In this document: in pieces, positions 52,472 through 62,588 of the stretch | Layout of the letters: every line of letters begins with the position of its first letter | Numbering within the stretch: position 1 is the stretch's first letter | Source of the DNA: JABMOV01 sp964654545 | Lineage (GTDB): Bacteria > Fidelibacterota > Marinisomatia > Marinisomatales > JABMOV01 | Reading direction: 5' to 3' | NCBI GenBank assembly: GCA_964654545.1 | Contig: CAZZIU010000013.1 | Location: 1 to 64,000 of the forward strand | Length of the DNA stretch: 64,000 nucleotides | The notes under the pieces: model-generated | The model's input: the letters and a program-made list of their open reading frames with translations, nothing else | Told to the model about the DNA's origin: nothing | Database searches by the model: none | Program-made: the position numbers and the translations under genes

Positions 52472-53323
52472 ATGCGAAAATCTTCCCTCAAAGTCGTCCT
52501 GTTCCTCGCACTGGGTATTGGCTCATTATGGGCACAATTCAAATCCACTAGTATTCTGATTGATGACCGCATGTTACGCGATAGCGACAGACAGGTTTTA
52601 TTTTCTCTTAAATCTGATATTGACAGGTTCTTATCACAAACCACCTGGGATGAGAATTACAACGATTTACAACTAAGTCCTCAAATTCAACTCATCTTTG
52701 AGAGTACGAGCTCGAAAGGATCTGTACTTATTTATCAGTGCCAGGCGCTCTTTTCAGTTGGAAGTGAGCAGCGCTATTTTGATAAATCGGTTCAGTTTTA
52801 TTACCAGGAGGGATCGGGGTTGTATTATGATCCTGTTATTTTCGACCCGTTATCAAGTTTTCTTTCCTATTATGCATTTATCATGCTGGCTGGTGAAATA
52901 GACACGTACGAACCACTAGGCGGAACTACTGCTTACGAACAGGCCAGATCCATTGGGTTGCGTGGAGCAAATTCTGATTTGACTAAAGGATGGGATAAAC
53001 GAGTCGATCTGATAAACGAGCTGAGTTCAAATTTTGGGTTTCGCCGTGCAAAATTTGCTTTTTATTACGGTCGTGATTTATTTTTGGAGGGAAAACCGGT
53101 TGAGGCTCTGGAGCAATTCGATACTTTTATTAAAGGATTGAAAGAATCTTACAATCGTGACCCACGCGATCAAAACTTATTATTGTTTTTGCGTGCTCAC
53201 GCATCAACCGCTACCGGTATGTTTGTCACATTAAATCAAAAAAAATATCTGGAGCATTTACTCCACTATGATCCGGATAATGAAGAAATCTATACACGCG
53301 GGTTGGACCAAATTTCCCCGTAA
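52472..53323 (+). CDS. Exported DUF4835 protein
   Basis: 283 residues from ATG 52472; an upstream TTG at 52436 is rejected because the signal peptide (about 1-21, VVLFLALGIGSLWAQ) begins at this ATG. DUF4835 hallmarks: STSILIDDRMLRDSDRQ, LIYQCQALFSVGSEQ, LSSFLSYYAFIMLAGEIDTYEPLGG and RRAKFAFYYGRDLFLEGK with TPR-like tail. DUF4835 proteins are envelope proteins of FCB bacteria without known role. Its 3' end overlaps the convergent glycosyltransferase gene by 34 bases. Confidence 0.82.
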   Translation: MRKSSLKVVLFLALGIGSLWAQFKSTSILIDDRMLRDSDRQVLFSLKSDIDRFLSQTTWDENYNDLQLSPQIQLIFESTSSKGSVLIYQCQALFSVGSEQRYFDKSVQFYYQEGSGLYYDPVIFDPLSSFLSYYAFIMLAGEIDTYEPLGGTTAYEQARSIGLRGANSDLTKGWDKRVDLINELSSNFGFRRAKFAFYYGRDLFLEGKPVEALEQFDTFIKGLKESYNRDPRDQNLLLFLRAHASTATGMFVTLNQKKYLEHLLHYDPDNEEIYTRGLDQISP

Positions 53324-54342
53324 GTTTTGCGTTTTAACAGGTAATAAGCAAGGACAACACTACCTTGATAGAATCGTTGGCTTAGTTCCCTATCAGATAT
53401 TTTTCTAAGGGCTTTTACTTTTTTTCTCTTCTTCAGAATAACATTTGGATGTGCCAACAGCCATCCCAAAGCTTTGAGTATACCCACTACATGGTTCCAG
53501 TCTCTTAATACTATGGCGTAAAACATTGCTATCCATTCCAAACCAAAACGGATTGGGAATAGATAGATTGCCATAGGTATGGTATAATTGCTTAGTAGCA
53601 TTAGTAATGAATTTCTATGATTTAAGTAATACTTCATCACCGATTGCTGGGGTAGTGTAACAGCATTTTTATGGAATATGAGTGAGTCTGGTTCATAAAA
53701 GATGGAATAACCCATTAATTGTAGACGCCAACAAAGATCAATTTCTTCCATATGAGCAAAAAAAGTTTCGTCGAAACCTCCCGCTTTAACAAACGCCTCT
53801 GCTCGTACCATAGTTGCGGTACCGGAAGACCAGAAAATGCTATCTGGGTGATTGTACTGGTCCGCATCCACTTCCTGAGAATCAAATACGCGACCACGAA
53901 CAAATGGAAAACAAAAAATATCCATTTCGCCACCGGCTCCTCCTGCATAATCGAACAGATTCCGTTGAAAATAATTGCGTATTTTAGGTTGTACGGCCGC
54001 TCGATTGGGATTGTGCTGCAAAGATTCAACCAGAGGCTCCAACCAACCAGAGTCCTGAATTGTATCATTGTTTAAAAACACAAAATAATCTCCGGATGCA
54101 TTTTGTGCGCCGCTGTTACAACCACCGGCGTAACCCAGGTTTCTGGAATTTTCTACCAGGACAATATCAGGGTGGTGATGTTTGATCCATGCCTGGCTTC
54201 CATCGGTGGAAGCATTGTCAACAACGATTATTTCACGGTTGGGGTAGGACGTTTTTTTTAATGACTCCAGGCATTCCTCTATGACGGGAATCCCATTCCA
54301 GTGAGGAATTATTATCGAAACTTTTTTTGCCAAATCAGACAA
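53290..54342 (-). CDS. Family 2 glycosyltransferase
   Basis: 350 residues. GT-A fold: SIIIPHWNGIPVIEECLESL, IIVVDNASTDGSQAW, NLGYAGGCNSGAQNASGDYF, VFLNNDTIQDSGWLEPLV (DxD-like NND), and FFAHMEEIDLCWRLQLMGYS (acceptor-side ED motif). The C-terminal 100 residues hold a hydrophobic segment, likely membrane-associated. Similar to rhamnosyltransferases of cell-surface polysaccharide synthesis; sugar unknown. It lies 11 bases after the GT117 gene. Confidence 0.88.
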   Translation of the reverse strand: MSDLAKKVSIIIPHWNGIPVIEECLESLKKTSYPNREIIVVDNASTDGSQAWIKHHHPDIVLVENSRNLGYAGGCNSGAQNASGDYFVFLNNDTIQDSGWLEPLVESLQHNPNRAAVQPKIRNYFQRNLFDYAGGAGGEMDIFCFPFVRGRVFDSQEVDADQYNHPDSIFWSSGTATMVRAEAFVKAGGFDETFFAHMEEIDLCWRLQLMGYSIFYEPDSLIFHKNAVTLPQQSVMKYYLNHRNSLLMLLSNYTIPMAIYLFPIRFGLEWIAMFYAIVLRDWNHVVGILKALGWLLAHPNVILKKRKKVKALRKISDRELSQRFYQGSVVLAYYLLKRKTYGEIWSNPRV

Positions 54343-54353
54343 TCTGGTAGGGT

Positions 54354-57287
54354 TTACCCGGGATCGCTCCCAGACTGTATATCATTCAATAATTCTTTGG
54401 CTCTTGTATCGGTAGGATTCTTTGTTACCCAATCCGATAATACCATTTTCGCTTCCTCTTCTCTTCCTGTTTGCCTGTAGGCTTGTACCAACGCAGAAAT
54501 AATTTCTGAATAATTCCGTTGCCAATCGTTCCACTGTCGTTGTGTGAGTCCGGCACTTTGAACACCTCGGGTTTTTACTTCCTGTTCGATTGAGTTAAAA
54601 TCGTGGAACAGGTCTTCAAACAAGGATGCAGCCATTTCCGCGTCGTTTAGTTGTTGAAGATAGGAATACCCATATCGAATTTTATCACGAACCGTAATAT
54701 CTTTTCTGGTTAACAGGTTGGTAACAATTTCTGACAGCTTTTCAGGTGCTCCAACATCGTAATACAATTGCCCGACCTGGAAATACAAATCCTTCGAATC
54801 CATGTTAATTGTTTCAGTCGGTATTTTTTCTTCCATCTTGTTCATTATGTTTAGTACAGCCAGTCGATGCTCTTCAGCCGCTTCTTCATCCTGTTCTTTC
54901 ATTAAATCCTGATACGTGAAATAATGATGAACAGCCAATTGCATGTAGGCACTTCTGTAATTTTGCAAAAGACGAATGATTTGAGAATTGAAGTACACAT
55001 CTCTATTGCCAAGATTTCTAAACAGATAGCCAACCTGATGGTCTTTCGTCCACACCTGTTTATTCGGATCATTTTCCAACCCCATTTTCGATGCAGGAAC
55101 GAATTCATTCGACCAGGTTTGATCACCTAAATCTGTCATTAAGTTGAAATACAATTTGTCCGGATCAATGGACTCAACCTTCTGTGGATTTACTTTAAAG
55201 GTCAACCCTTCCATGCTTAGATAGTCTTCCAGACCTAGACGGTTTGCCGGTGAAACTGTCACGGCGAAATACACAGGATTTCTCAGTTGACTATCTGCCA
55301 TGATGCGGAGAATCATCATATCTTGAACTTTGAGTGCGGTACCGCCATACGTTGGCTTCAATGTCCATTCCAGATCCCTCATTCCGTCTTCATCCTGAAC
55401 AGGTATTGATACAATCTGTGTTTTCCAGCGTGTAAGTCCCTGGGTAAGGTTATTAATCTGATCATCGGTCAATTTTATGAACCGTTTTCCCTGTGGACGA
55501 GAATCCCGCAATTGTTTGATATACCAGGGGGTATTTAGCAGACTTAAATTGGCGACTGTTACGTCTTTTCGTATTCCTTCAACTTCTTGTAAATACCAAA
55601 GTGGAAACGTATCGTTATCGCCGTTGGTGAACAGGATACCATTGGTTTCACAAGATTGTAAAAGATTATAACTGTAATCCCAGGCAACATAATTTCCGCT
55701 ACGGTCATGCTGTTTGTAATTGGCCTGCAACATTACGCCGGGAACCAGTACAATTAGAACAGCTGCAACACCCATATTTAGACGCGATGTCAGAGAATTG
55801 TTTTTTACAAATTGTTTTAACTTTTCCATGATTGCGGCAGTCCCCACACCAATCCAAATGGAAAAAGCCAAAAAACTGCCGACGTACGAATAGTCCCTTT
55901 CTCGAGGTTGTGGATTATCCTGGTTCAGGTACATTATAATGGCGAGTCCGGTAAGGAAGAATAAGGTTAAAACTGAAAACGCTTCTTTTTCGTCCCGATA
56001 AAAATGAAAAATCATACCGATCAATCCAATTATAAATGCTAATGGCATCCCAAATTGCGTCCAGTCCACACCATCCTGGCGAAGATTGGCCCCAAAGGCA
56101 GTCACGCCGGGCTCACCAGCGGGTCCTCGTCCAGCAAATTGCCATAAAAAATAGCGCCAGTACATTTTCTTAACTTGATAATTCCAGAAAAATTTCCATT
56201 GTTTATCCAAATTGTAGAACATGTATTTTCGGTTTTGGGTGGCAGAATAATCCCTTCCATTTGTTGGAGCACCGGCCACCTCATATTGCGGCGGTAGTCC
56301 GTCATACCTTCTCGGCAGTTGACCAATTTCACCATATTGTTCCCGTTCCAGATACGATATAGCCGCCGATACGGTTGCTGGTCGGTTCTCATTAATTGCA
56401 GGATTCTGGTTAGATCGAATAAAGATAACGGTGTAGCTGGAATAACCTACCAGGATTAGAACGGCTGATGTGAAGATCATGGAAAGTAATTGTCGATGGG
56501 ATACAATCGCCCATATCATTGCAGCAAAGAGCCCAACTATGACAACTCCCAACCCGAAAATGCCCATGAATTTGGCAATCTTTGGAAATCCCTTTATTAT
56601 ACCGTTATGGATGATAAGAAATGTGATTCCTGAAATTGCAATCATTGTCATGAATGATTTCCATTCAAAATCCAGTTTTCTGAAATAAATGATAAGTGCG
56701 ATAAAAGGAAGTGTAAGTAAGTTTAATAAATGCACTCCCGTCGCCAATCCAATCATGTATGCGATGATAAGAATGTACCGTTCACTTCCCTTCTCATCTG
56801 CTCTTTCTGACCAGTGCATAATTAACCAGACAACAATTGCTGTAAAAAATGTACTGACGGCATACACTTCTGATTCTACTGCATTAAACCAATGACTATC
56901 TGTAAATGCAAATGCCAAAGATCCAACCAATGCAGAACCGAATGCAATAACTGCATCTTCTGTATTTTTAATTTTTCCCCGCCAATGTCCGATGACCTGC
57001 ACAATAACAAGGTACAACAACATTACTGCCAGCGCACTGACAATTGGTGATATAGTATTGACACGGAAAGCAATATCAGAATTGAATGGAAGCATCGAAA
57101 AAATGCGTCCTACTATTAAAAACAATGGACTTCCTGGAGGATGGGGTACACCTAAAATATAGGAAGTTGCAATAAATTCACCACAATCCCAGTAAGATAC
57201 TGTAGGTGCCATTGTGTCGAAATAAACAATGAATGAAACCAGCAGTGTGATTGCTGCCAGAATTTTATTTAAACGGGGATAATTCAC
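54354..57287 (-). CDS. DUF2723 / GT117 integral-membrane protein with TPR tail
   Basis: 977 residues. The N-terminal half has about ten membrane helices with the family signature APTVSYWDCGEFIATSYILG (about 28-47) and GVPHPPGSPLFLIVGRIF, typical of DUF2723 (glycosyltransferase family 117, protein O-mannosyltransferase-like). A soluble middle region (about 540-740) with GDNDTFPLWYLQEVEG follows, then C-terminal tetratricopeptide helices. Predicted to transfer sugars from lipid carriers to proteins or glycans outside the membrane. Between DUF1844 and GT2 genes on one transcript. Confidence 0.85.
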   Translation of the reverse strand: MNYPRLNKILAAITLLVSFIVYFDTMAPTVSYWDCGEFIATSYILGVPHPPGSPLFLIVGRIFSMLPFNSDIAFRVNTISPIVSALAVMLLYLVIVQVIGHWRGKIKNTEDAVIAFGSALVGSLAFAFTDSHWFNAVESEVYAVSTFFTAIVVWLIMHWSERADEKGSERYILIIAYMIGLATGVHLLNLLTLPFIALIIYFRKLDFEWKSFMTMIAISGITFLIIHNGIIKGFPKIAKFMGIFGLGVVIVGLFAAMIWAIVSHRQLLSMIFTSAVLILVGYSSYTVIFIRSNQNPAINENRPATVSAAISYLEREQYGEIGQLPRRYDGLPPQYEVAGAPTNGRDYSATQNRKYMFYNLDKQWKFFWNYQVKKMYWRYFLWQFAGRGPAGEPGVTAFGANLRQDGVDWTQFGMPLAFIIGLIGMIFHFYRDEKEAFSVLTLFFLTGLAIIMYLNQDNPQPRERDYSYVGSFLAFSIWIGVGTAAIMEKLKQFVKNNSLTSRLNMGVAAVLIVLVPGVMLQANYKQHDRSGNYVAWDYSYNLLQSCETNGILFTNGDNDTFPLWYLQEVEGIRKDVTVANLSLLNTPWYIKQLRDSRPQGKRFIKLTDDQINNLTQGLTRWKTQIVSIPVQDEDGMRDLEWTLKPTYGGTALKVQDMMILRIMADSQLRNPVYFAVTVSPANRLGLEDYLSMEGLTFKVNPQKVESIDPDKLYFNLMTDLGDQTWSNEFVPASKMGLENDPNKQVWTKDHQVGYLFRNLGNRDVYFNSQIIRLLQNYRSAYMQLAVHHYFTYQDLMKEQDEEAAEEHRLAVLNIMNKMEEKIPTETINMDSKDLYFQVGQLYYDVGAPEKLSEIVTNLLTRKDITVRDKIRYGYSYLQQLNDAEMAASLFEDLFHDFNSIEQEVKTRGVQSAGLTQRQWNDWQRNYSEIISALVQAYRQTGREEEAKMVLSDWVTKNPTDTRAKELLNDIQSGSDPG

Positions 57288-57586
57288 GATACATTTTCCT
57301 CAGACTGACTGTTTTCTTCTGTGTTTTTGATATTTTGGTAGACGCCTTTTAATTCGCGAAGAATATCGTCCATGTACTGCTCTTCAACCTCGGAAAGGTT
57401 ACCGGACATACGCTTGAAGAGCATATCCAGCATGTCTATGTTGGATGCGGCTTGACTCAGGTTAACAGTAACCTTATCGGTTATCGGGTTTTTTGTTTGT
57501 CCAAGCCCCACCCAAACGCTGTGGACGATGGACGATATGAGTTGATCAAAAAGTTGTTGTTCGGTAAATCTGCTTTCAAGCGGCAT
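57284..57586 (-). CDS. DUF1844 protein
   Basis: 100 residues. F(x)QLISSIVHSVWVGLGQTKNP, then AASNIDMLDMLFKRMSGNLS and EEQYMDDILRELKGVYQNI match DUF1844, a small helical family of unknown role. An acidic tail (NTEENSQSEENVS) ends the protein. It overlaps the GT117 gene by 4 bases. Confidence 0.8.
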   Translation of the reverse strand: MPLESRFTEQQLFDQLISSIVHSVWVGLGQTKNPITDKVTVNLSQAASNIDMLDMLFKRMSGNLSEVEEQYMDDILRELKGVYQNIKNTEENSQSEENVS

Positions 57587-57762
57587 ATGAGAGCCTTTAC
57601 GAATTTATTGGAACGCAGTTCCTTAAAATAGATATCCATTTCCTGTAAATAAGCCGGTGAATTTAACGGAGATTATTCAGCGGTCATAATTTTAAATCCT
57701 GACCAATTGGTATGTGTTTATTCTCTTATCGTATCGTATAAAAGCACGGGCTACGGCATAGA

Positions 57763-57791
57763 TTGATTTTATCGTTTGGTTTAAATATAGA
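57763..57791 (+). promoter_or_regulatory. Promoter of arsR-arsM
   Basis: TTGATT (-35, 57763-57768), 17-base spacer, TATAGA (-10, 57786-57791). The predicted transcription start falls in the operator that follows, 41 bases before the arsR ATG. Confidence 0.55.
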
Positions 57792-57793
57792 TA

Positions 57794-57820
57794 TTATCGT
57801 ATATTTACGATATACGATAA
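57794..57820 (+). promoter_or_regulatory. ArsR operator
   Basis: Perfect 11-bp inverted repeat TTATCGTATAT / ATATACGATAA with a 5-base spacer (TTACG), just after the -10 box. A further half-site TTATCGTAT lies at 57726-57734. Position and symmetry fit repression by an ArsR dimer encoded 12 bases downstream. Confidence 0.8.
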
Positions 57821-57831
57821 TAGGAATTATC

Positions 57832-58161
57832 ATGGTAGTGAGTAAAGCACATCAATTTGAAGAACAGGATATTCGGTTGGCCGAGATAGCAAAAGCGTTG
57901 GCACACCCAGCTCGAATTCGAATTTTAAAAATCCTTTCACGGTTAAATATTTGCATGTGCGGGGATATTGTGGACCAGTTGCCCCTCTCGCAAGCGACAG
58001 TATCGCAGCATTTGAAGGAGTTAAAAAAAGCAGATCTCATTTGGGGAAATGTTGAAGGTCCAAAAGTATGCTACTCCGTGAATTCTACTATTTTAAAAAC
58101 TGTTCGCGACAATTTTTCTGAATTATTTGAAAATGTATGTTGCGAAACGAAAAACTGTTAG
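57832..58161 (+). CDS. arsR: ArsR-family metalloregulator
   Basis: 109 residues from ATG 57832 (TAGGA upstream); a longer frame from 57763 would begin inside the promoter. Winged helix: RLAEIAKALAHPARIRILK, LPLSQATVSQHLKELKKADL. The recognition region is preceded by NICMCGDIVDQ, a CxC like the arsenite site of E. coli-type ArsR (CVC); three further Cys cluster at the C-terminus (VCCETKNC). Arsenite or a similar soft metal is the likely inducer. Followed by arsM. Confidence 0.88.
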   Translation: MVVSKAHQFEEQDIRLAEIAKALAHPARIRILKILSRLNICMCGDIVDQLPLSQATVSQHLKELKKADLIWGNVEGPKVCYSVNSTILKTVRDNFSELFENVCCETKNC

Positions 58162-58169
58162 GAGAAACA

Positions 58170-58979
58170 ATGGATACCTCTACACAAATAAAAGAAGAAG
58201 TTAAAAACCGGTATGCAGCGATCGCCCGAAAATCATCTGTATCGTGTTGCCAACCACAATCTGACATCTCATGCAATTCCGACGATCCAATGGATTACTC
58301 AATTGTTGGTGATACCTACAAAAATGTTGAAGGGTATGTCCCCGATGCTGATCTTGGATTAGGATGTGGTTTGCCCACTGAATTTGCCGGAATAAAACCA
58401 AGTGACACAGTTGTGGATTTAGGATCTGGGGCAGGTAATGATGTTTTTGTGGCCCGCTCAATCGTGGGAGAGGACGGTCATGTTCTGGGGATTGATATGA
58501 CGGAAGATATGATATCACTGGCAACTAAAAACAACGCTAAGCTGGGTTTCAATAATGTTGAATTCAAGTTAGGAGAAATTGAAAACCTGCCAATAGGGGA
58601 AAAGATTGCCGATGTGGTTATTAGTAATTGTGTGTTAAACCTTGTACCGGACAAAAAGAAAGCTTTTCGTGAAATTCATCGAACATTGAAAACCGGCGGA
58701 CATTTTTGCATTTCTGATATGGTATTACACGGTGCTTTTCCGGAAAAGCTGAAAGAATCTGTGGCCCTTTATGCCGGATGTGTATCTGGTGCCCTACAAG
58801 AACAAGCATATTTAGACATTGTAAAAGAAGTTGGGTTTACAAATATCCAGGTTGCCCAACGGAAGGAAAATAATATACCTGATTCGCTCCTTGAGGAGTA
58901 TCTCTCTGAACAGGAAATTCTTCAACTGCACAAAAGTGGTGTGGCGCTTTTCAGCATTACAGTTACTGCAGAAAAATAA
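58170..58979 (+). CDS. arsM: Arsenite S-adenosylmethionine methyltransferase
   Basis: 269 residues from ATG 58170, with GGAG 5 bases upstream; the frame is open back to 58137 but lacks an equal site. Methylates arsenite to volatile or less retained methylarsenicals. Seen: RYAAIARKSSVSCCQ with N-terminal Cys pair, LGLGCGLPTEFAGI, SAM motif VVDLGSGAGNDVFVA, SNCVLNLVPDKKKAF and ALYAGCVSGAL. The three cysteines after the SAM-binding start correspond to the As-binding set. Eight bases after arsR; no arsB, acr3 or arsC in the window. Confidence 0.93.
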   Translation: MDTSTQIKEEVKNRYAAIARKSSVSCCQPQSDISCNSDDPMDYSIVGDTYKNVEGYVPDADLGLGCGLPTEFAGIKPSDTVVDLGSGAGNDVFVARSIVGEDGHVLGIDMTEDMISLATKNNAKLGFNNVEFKLGEIENLPIGEKIADVVISNCVLNLVPDKKKAFREIHRTLKTGGHFCISDMVLHGAFPEKLKESVALYAGCVSGALQEQAYLDIVKEVGFTNIQVAQRKENNIPDSLLEEYLSEQEILQLHKSGVALFSITVTAEK

Positions 58980-59049
58980 TATTAGGTTGAGCCCAGCGGA
59001 AGAAGGTGAATATTTCGTGATAAACAAAACCGTATTGGTGTAAAAAAGT

Positions 59050-61128
59050 CTACGAGATATTGGCCATCTTCAGCTTGTCCTGATATTCATTGAGAAACCG
59101 TTGCTTTAGGAGAGCGTGTTCAGATTTTCGAAGATGGGGATCTGTTGATACAAGGTCAAAGGCAGCCTGTCGTGCTTTTCTGATTATGGCACCATCATGC
59201 ACCAAGTCAGCAATTTTAAATTTTAAAAAACCACTTTGTCGGATTCCGAAAAATTCTCCCGGTCCACGAAGTGCTAAATCTTCATCCGCAATCTTGAATC
59301 CATCATTGGTGCTCTCCATAATAGATAGCCTTTTTTCTGCGGTTTCAGTATGGTTTCTTTTTACCAGAACACAGTAACCTTTGTCGGAACCGCGCCCGAC
59401 GCGTCCTCGTAGCTGATGCAATTGGGTCAGGCCAAATCTATCAGCATGCTCGATGATCATTACTGTCGCATTGGGAATATCAATTCCCACTTCGATTACA
59501 GTGGTCGCCACTAACACCTGAATTTGATTTGCGGAATACGCTTCCATTACTGCATCTTTCTCCTCCTTTTTCATGCGCCCATGGATTAACCCCACATTGA
59601 TTTCTTTAAATGACGAGGATGCTAAACTATCTCGGGCCTCCGTCGCTGCCGCCAGGTCGGATTTTTCCGATTCTTCCACCAGCGGATAGACAATCATACA
59701 TTGCCTTCCCCTTTTTATTTCATCCCGAACAAAGTCATATACCTTCTCGAGTCTGGCAGGATCAACGATTCTAGTAATTACAGGTAATCGATTTTTTGGC
59801 ATTTCATCAATAATGGACACTTCCATATCACCATGGTACGACATAGCCAAGGTTCGTGGAATCGGTGTCGCCGTCATGGCCAGTAAATGGGGATGATACC
59901 CTTTTTCCTGCAAATCGCCACGCTGTACAACACCGAATCGATGCTGTTCATCCACAATGATGAAATTGAGATCTTTAAAAACCACATCCTTTTGAATTAA
60001 CGCGTGTGTACCCACAATTAATTGAATCCTGCCATCTGCCAGTGCTTTCAAGATGCTTTTACGATTTGCCGCTTTGGTATTTCCAACCAGCAACGCACAC
60101 GTTAGCTTGGCTTGATCCGCCAATTTTTTGAATGAAGAATAATGCTGGTGTGCCAAAATCTCAGTTGGGGCCATAACGGCAACTTGTGATCCATTTCCGA
60201 TTGCAATTGATGCTGCCAAAAGCGCTACCACTGTCTTACCGGAACCAACATCTCCCTGCAACAACCTGTTCATGACCATTGGTTTCGCCAGATCTCGACG
60301 AATTTCCTTTATGACTCGTTTTTGTGCTTCTGTGAGCTCAAACGGCAGTTGATCATGGATACGTGTGAAATATGGTCCTATTTCTTTTAACTCCTTTGTT
60401 TTCTCACGGGCATTGGTCCTCCTTCTGAACGCCATGAGCAATTGAAGAAAAAAATGTTCATCGAATTTCAATCGCTCTCTGGCTTTTCCTAATTCGTGTT
60501 CATCGTTACTGTAATGTATGTGTTGCAAAGCATTACCTATGTCAACCAATTTATACAATTGTCTTACAGGGAGGGGTAGATGATCAGTAATTGAGGGAAA
60601 TTCACTCAAAATCATTGAGATGGTTTTACGAAGGCGTCGATTATCCAGACCGACATCTTTCATTCGTTGGGTCAAAGGATATAACGGGACAATTTTCCCA
60701 GAATGCAATGGGTCGTCATCTTTATCAAGTTTATCCAATTCCGGATGTACCATTTGTAATCCGTTGTACATTTCCACTTTACCGTGGATAGCCAGATTGT
60801 CTCCTATGTGGAGTATTTTTTCCCAATAGCTGGCGCCATTAAACCAAACCAATTTTAACAGACCTGATCCATCAGAAATAACTGCTTCAAATATTTGTCG
60901 TCGTTTTGCGCGCCGTAGTCCACACACTTCAACCCTGCCAATGACTGTCACCATCTGGTTTGGTTGGAGCTTTCGAATATCCACCACGGTTGTACGATCC
61001 AAATGTCTTCGAGGAAAATAGTACAATAAATCTGATACGGTTTTAATACCGGCGTTTTCCAGAACACGGGACCGTGCCGGTCCAACTCCTTTGAGATAAG
61101 TAATATCGGTATTGAATTCAAATGGCAT
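59050..61128 (-). CDS. recG: ATP-dependent DNA helicase RecG
   Basis: 692 residues, normal length. Rescues stalled replication forks by branch migration. Seen: wedge/OB domain start VGPARSRVLENAGIKTVSDL, helicase domain 1 with RLLQGDVGSGKTVVALLAAS (Walker A), FIIVDEQHRFGV (DEQH box), AMTATPIPRTLAMS; domain 2 with LIHGRMKKEEKDAVM, VATTVIEVGIDIPNAT and QLHQLRGRVGRGS; and the C-terminal RecG tail. Convergent with arsM. Confidence 0.96.
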   Translation of the reverse strand: MPFEFNTDITYLKGVGPARSRVLENAGIKTVSDLLYYFPRRHLDRTTVVDIRKLQPNQMVTVIGRVEVCGLRRAKRRQIFEAVISDGSGLLKLVWFNGASYWEKILHIGDNLAIHGKVEMYNGLQMVHPELDKLDKDDDPLHSGKIVPLYPLTQRMKDVGLDNRRLRKTISMILSEFPSITDHLPLPVRQLYKLVDIGNALQHIHYSNDEHELGKARERLKFDEHFFLQLLMAFRRRTNAREKTKELKEIGPYFTRIHDQLPFELTEAQKRVIKEIRRDLAKPMVMNRLLQGDVGSGKTVVALLAASIAIGNGSQVAVMAPTEILAHQHYSSFKKLADQAKLTCALLVGNTKAANRKSILKALADGRIQLIVGTHALIQKDVVFKDLNFIIVDEQHRFGVVQRGDLQEKGYHPHLLAMTATPIPRTLAMSYHGDMEVSIIDEMPKNRLPVITRIVDPARLEKVYDFVRDEIKRGRQCMIVYPLVEESEKSDLAAATEARDSLASSSFKEINVGLIHGRMKKEEKDAVMEAYSANQIQVLVATTVIEVGIDIPNATVMIIEHADRFGLTQLHQLRGRVGRGSDKGYCVLVKRNHTETAEKRLSIMESTNDGFKIADEDLALRGPGEFFGIRQSGFLKFKIADLVHDGAIIRKARQAAFDLVSTDPHLRKSEHALLKQRFLNEYQDKLKMANIS

Positions 61129-61217
61129 CAGTACAAAATAATCTTCTTAAATCACAACGATAGCTGAAATCGAACGCGTTGTGATGGTATGAGGTTGGGA
61201 TTGTATTCCCGTGTTAC

Positions 61218-62561
61218 TTATTTGAATTCTTTGCGGTATGTATAGGAGATAGTCTTTCTTTCTTCCGGATTCAAGGTAAGCGGAAAACGAATCGTTGAGG
61301 CATCATCTTTAACATACATTGACGTTTCATTGCGAATAACCCAATCACCGGAAATGTGTTCTATAATATGAACAGAAATAGTATCATTACGAGCATTGGT
61401 AATATCTATTTCAATAATACCTTCCTCAGCCTTCCGCTGCCGATCATAGTTCAAAATTTTCCGTTTCCCGACGACATCAAATGCCCTGCCTGCATGAAGC
61501 TTGGCACGTTCAAGTCGGGGTACCTGGCGCAGGTTGTCAGAACCGGCATACACAATTGATCCACCATTGTCTTTATAATATAGTTCCACCTTCCCTTGGG
61601 GAAGGGGCACTCCCAAATTGTTTTCTTCAGTGTTTTCAAAGGCTAAGTGTATTTCCAGTGGTTCTTCTCTCTTTTGCCGCTCAGAATTTTCAAAAACATA
61701 CGTCTTTTTAAATTGAATTTGCCTGGGATCGTATAATTTTAACAGCACCGTTTGTCCTGGCTTTAGCCGATGTTTTCCATCAATTGTGTAGACATGAAAA
61801 TCGCCTAAACTTTCCTGCTCAGGAGCCTGAACCAAGCCGTCTCCAGCCTCCATGGCGAATGAACGTGCCATCTTTCTAGCTTGATAAACCGGTCTGTTAT
61901 TCAAATTGCCTTCAACCAGTTTCATTTGAAGCCCGCTAAAATCCAAATCACCGGTATTTTCAACCAACGCCTGTGAAACAAATTCTGCCTCAGTACTTTT
62001 GTCCTCCATAATTAAACGATACACGGCATTCCAATCCAACCCGCCTGTTAAATAGATTAAATTTCCATAAGCAGTATTTTCTCCAGTGACGTAAATCGTC
62101 CAAACCAGTTCAGGATCAAATCGCAGGTCTTCCAATTGGTCACCAAATTCAAAATAGTCCAACTGACTGCGAAGAAATGTTCGCACACCTGATCTCATTT
62201 GAACCACAATTGACTCACCTTTGAATTGCAGTAATGTACCATCCACCACTTTGTCATCATGAATTTTGAGTGAGATTGGACTTCCCTTTTTTTCCGTATA
62301 ATAACGATTGAAGCTGAACACATCTTCATCATATCGTTGAGAATAAACGGTTCCGGATTGAAGTGTAAGAAATGGTGTATTTTTATGGATTTGAGAAGGA
62401 AATTCGGAATAGGTCACCGTGTTGAATCCCTCACTTATTGTCCAGCTTAATGGCTGATCCACTAATGCCATCCCATCCTTATACACCGTAATTTTGGCAT
62501 TGTGAGATTGCCCGTGCATGACAGCGATACTCAGGCAGATGAGATTAAATATGTTTTTCAT
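61218..62561 (-). CDS. Exported DUF4139 protein
   Basis: 447 residues; signal peptide about 1-16. DUF4139 signature: AKITVYKDGMALVDQPLSW at the start, LTGGLDWNAVYRLIMED in the middle (about 165-182), LVENTGDLDFSGLQMKLVEG, then beta-rich C-terminal half with NPEERKTISYTYR near the end. Function unknown; likely periplasmic or surface. Between recG and valS, 27 bases from the valS end. Confidence 0.8.
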   Translation of the reverse strand: MKNIFNLICLSIAVMHGQSHNAKITVYKDGMALVDQPLSWTISEGFNTVTYSEFPSQIHKNTPFLTLQSGTVYSQRYDEDVFSFNRYYTEKKGSPISLKIHDDKVVDGTLLQFKGESIVVQMRSGVRTFLRSQLDYFEFGDQLEDLRFDPELVWTIYVTGENTAYGNLIYLTGGLDWNAVYRLIMEDKSTEAEFVSQALVENTGDLDFSGLQMKLVEGNLNNRPVYQARKMARSFAMEAGDGLVQAPEQESLGDFHVYTIDGKHRLKPGQTVLLKLYDPRQIQFKKTYVFENSERQKREEPLEIHLAFENTEENNLGVPLPQGKVELYYKDNGGSIVYAGSDNLRQVPRLERAKLHAGRAFDVVGKRKILNYDRQRKAEEGIIEIDITNARNDTISVHIIEHISGDWVIRNETSMYVKDDASTIRFPLTLNPEERKTISYTYRKEFK

Positions 62562-62588
62562 TCTATACTCCGCAAACCGCTTAAAACC

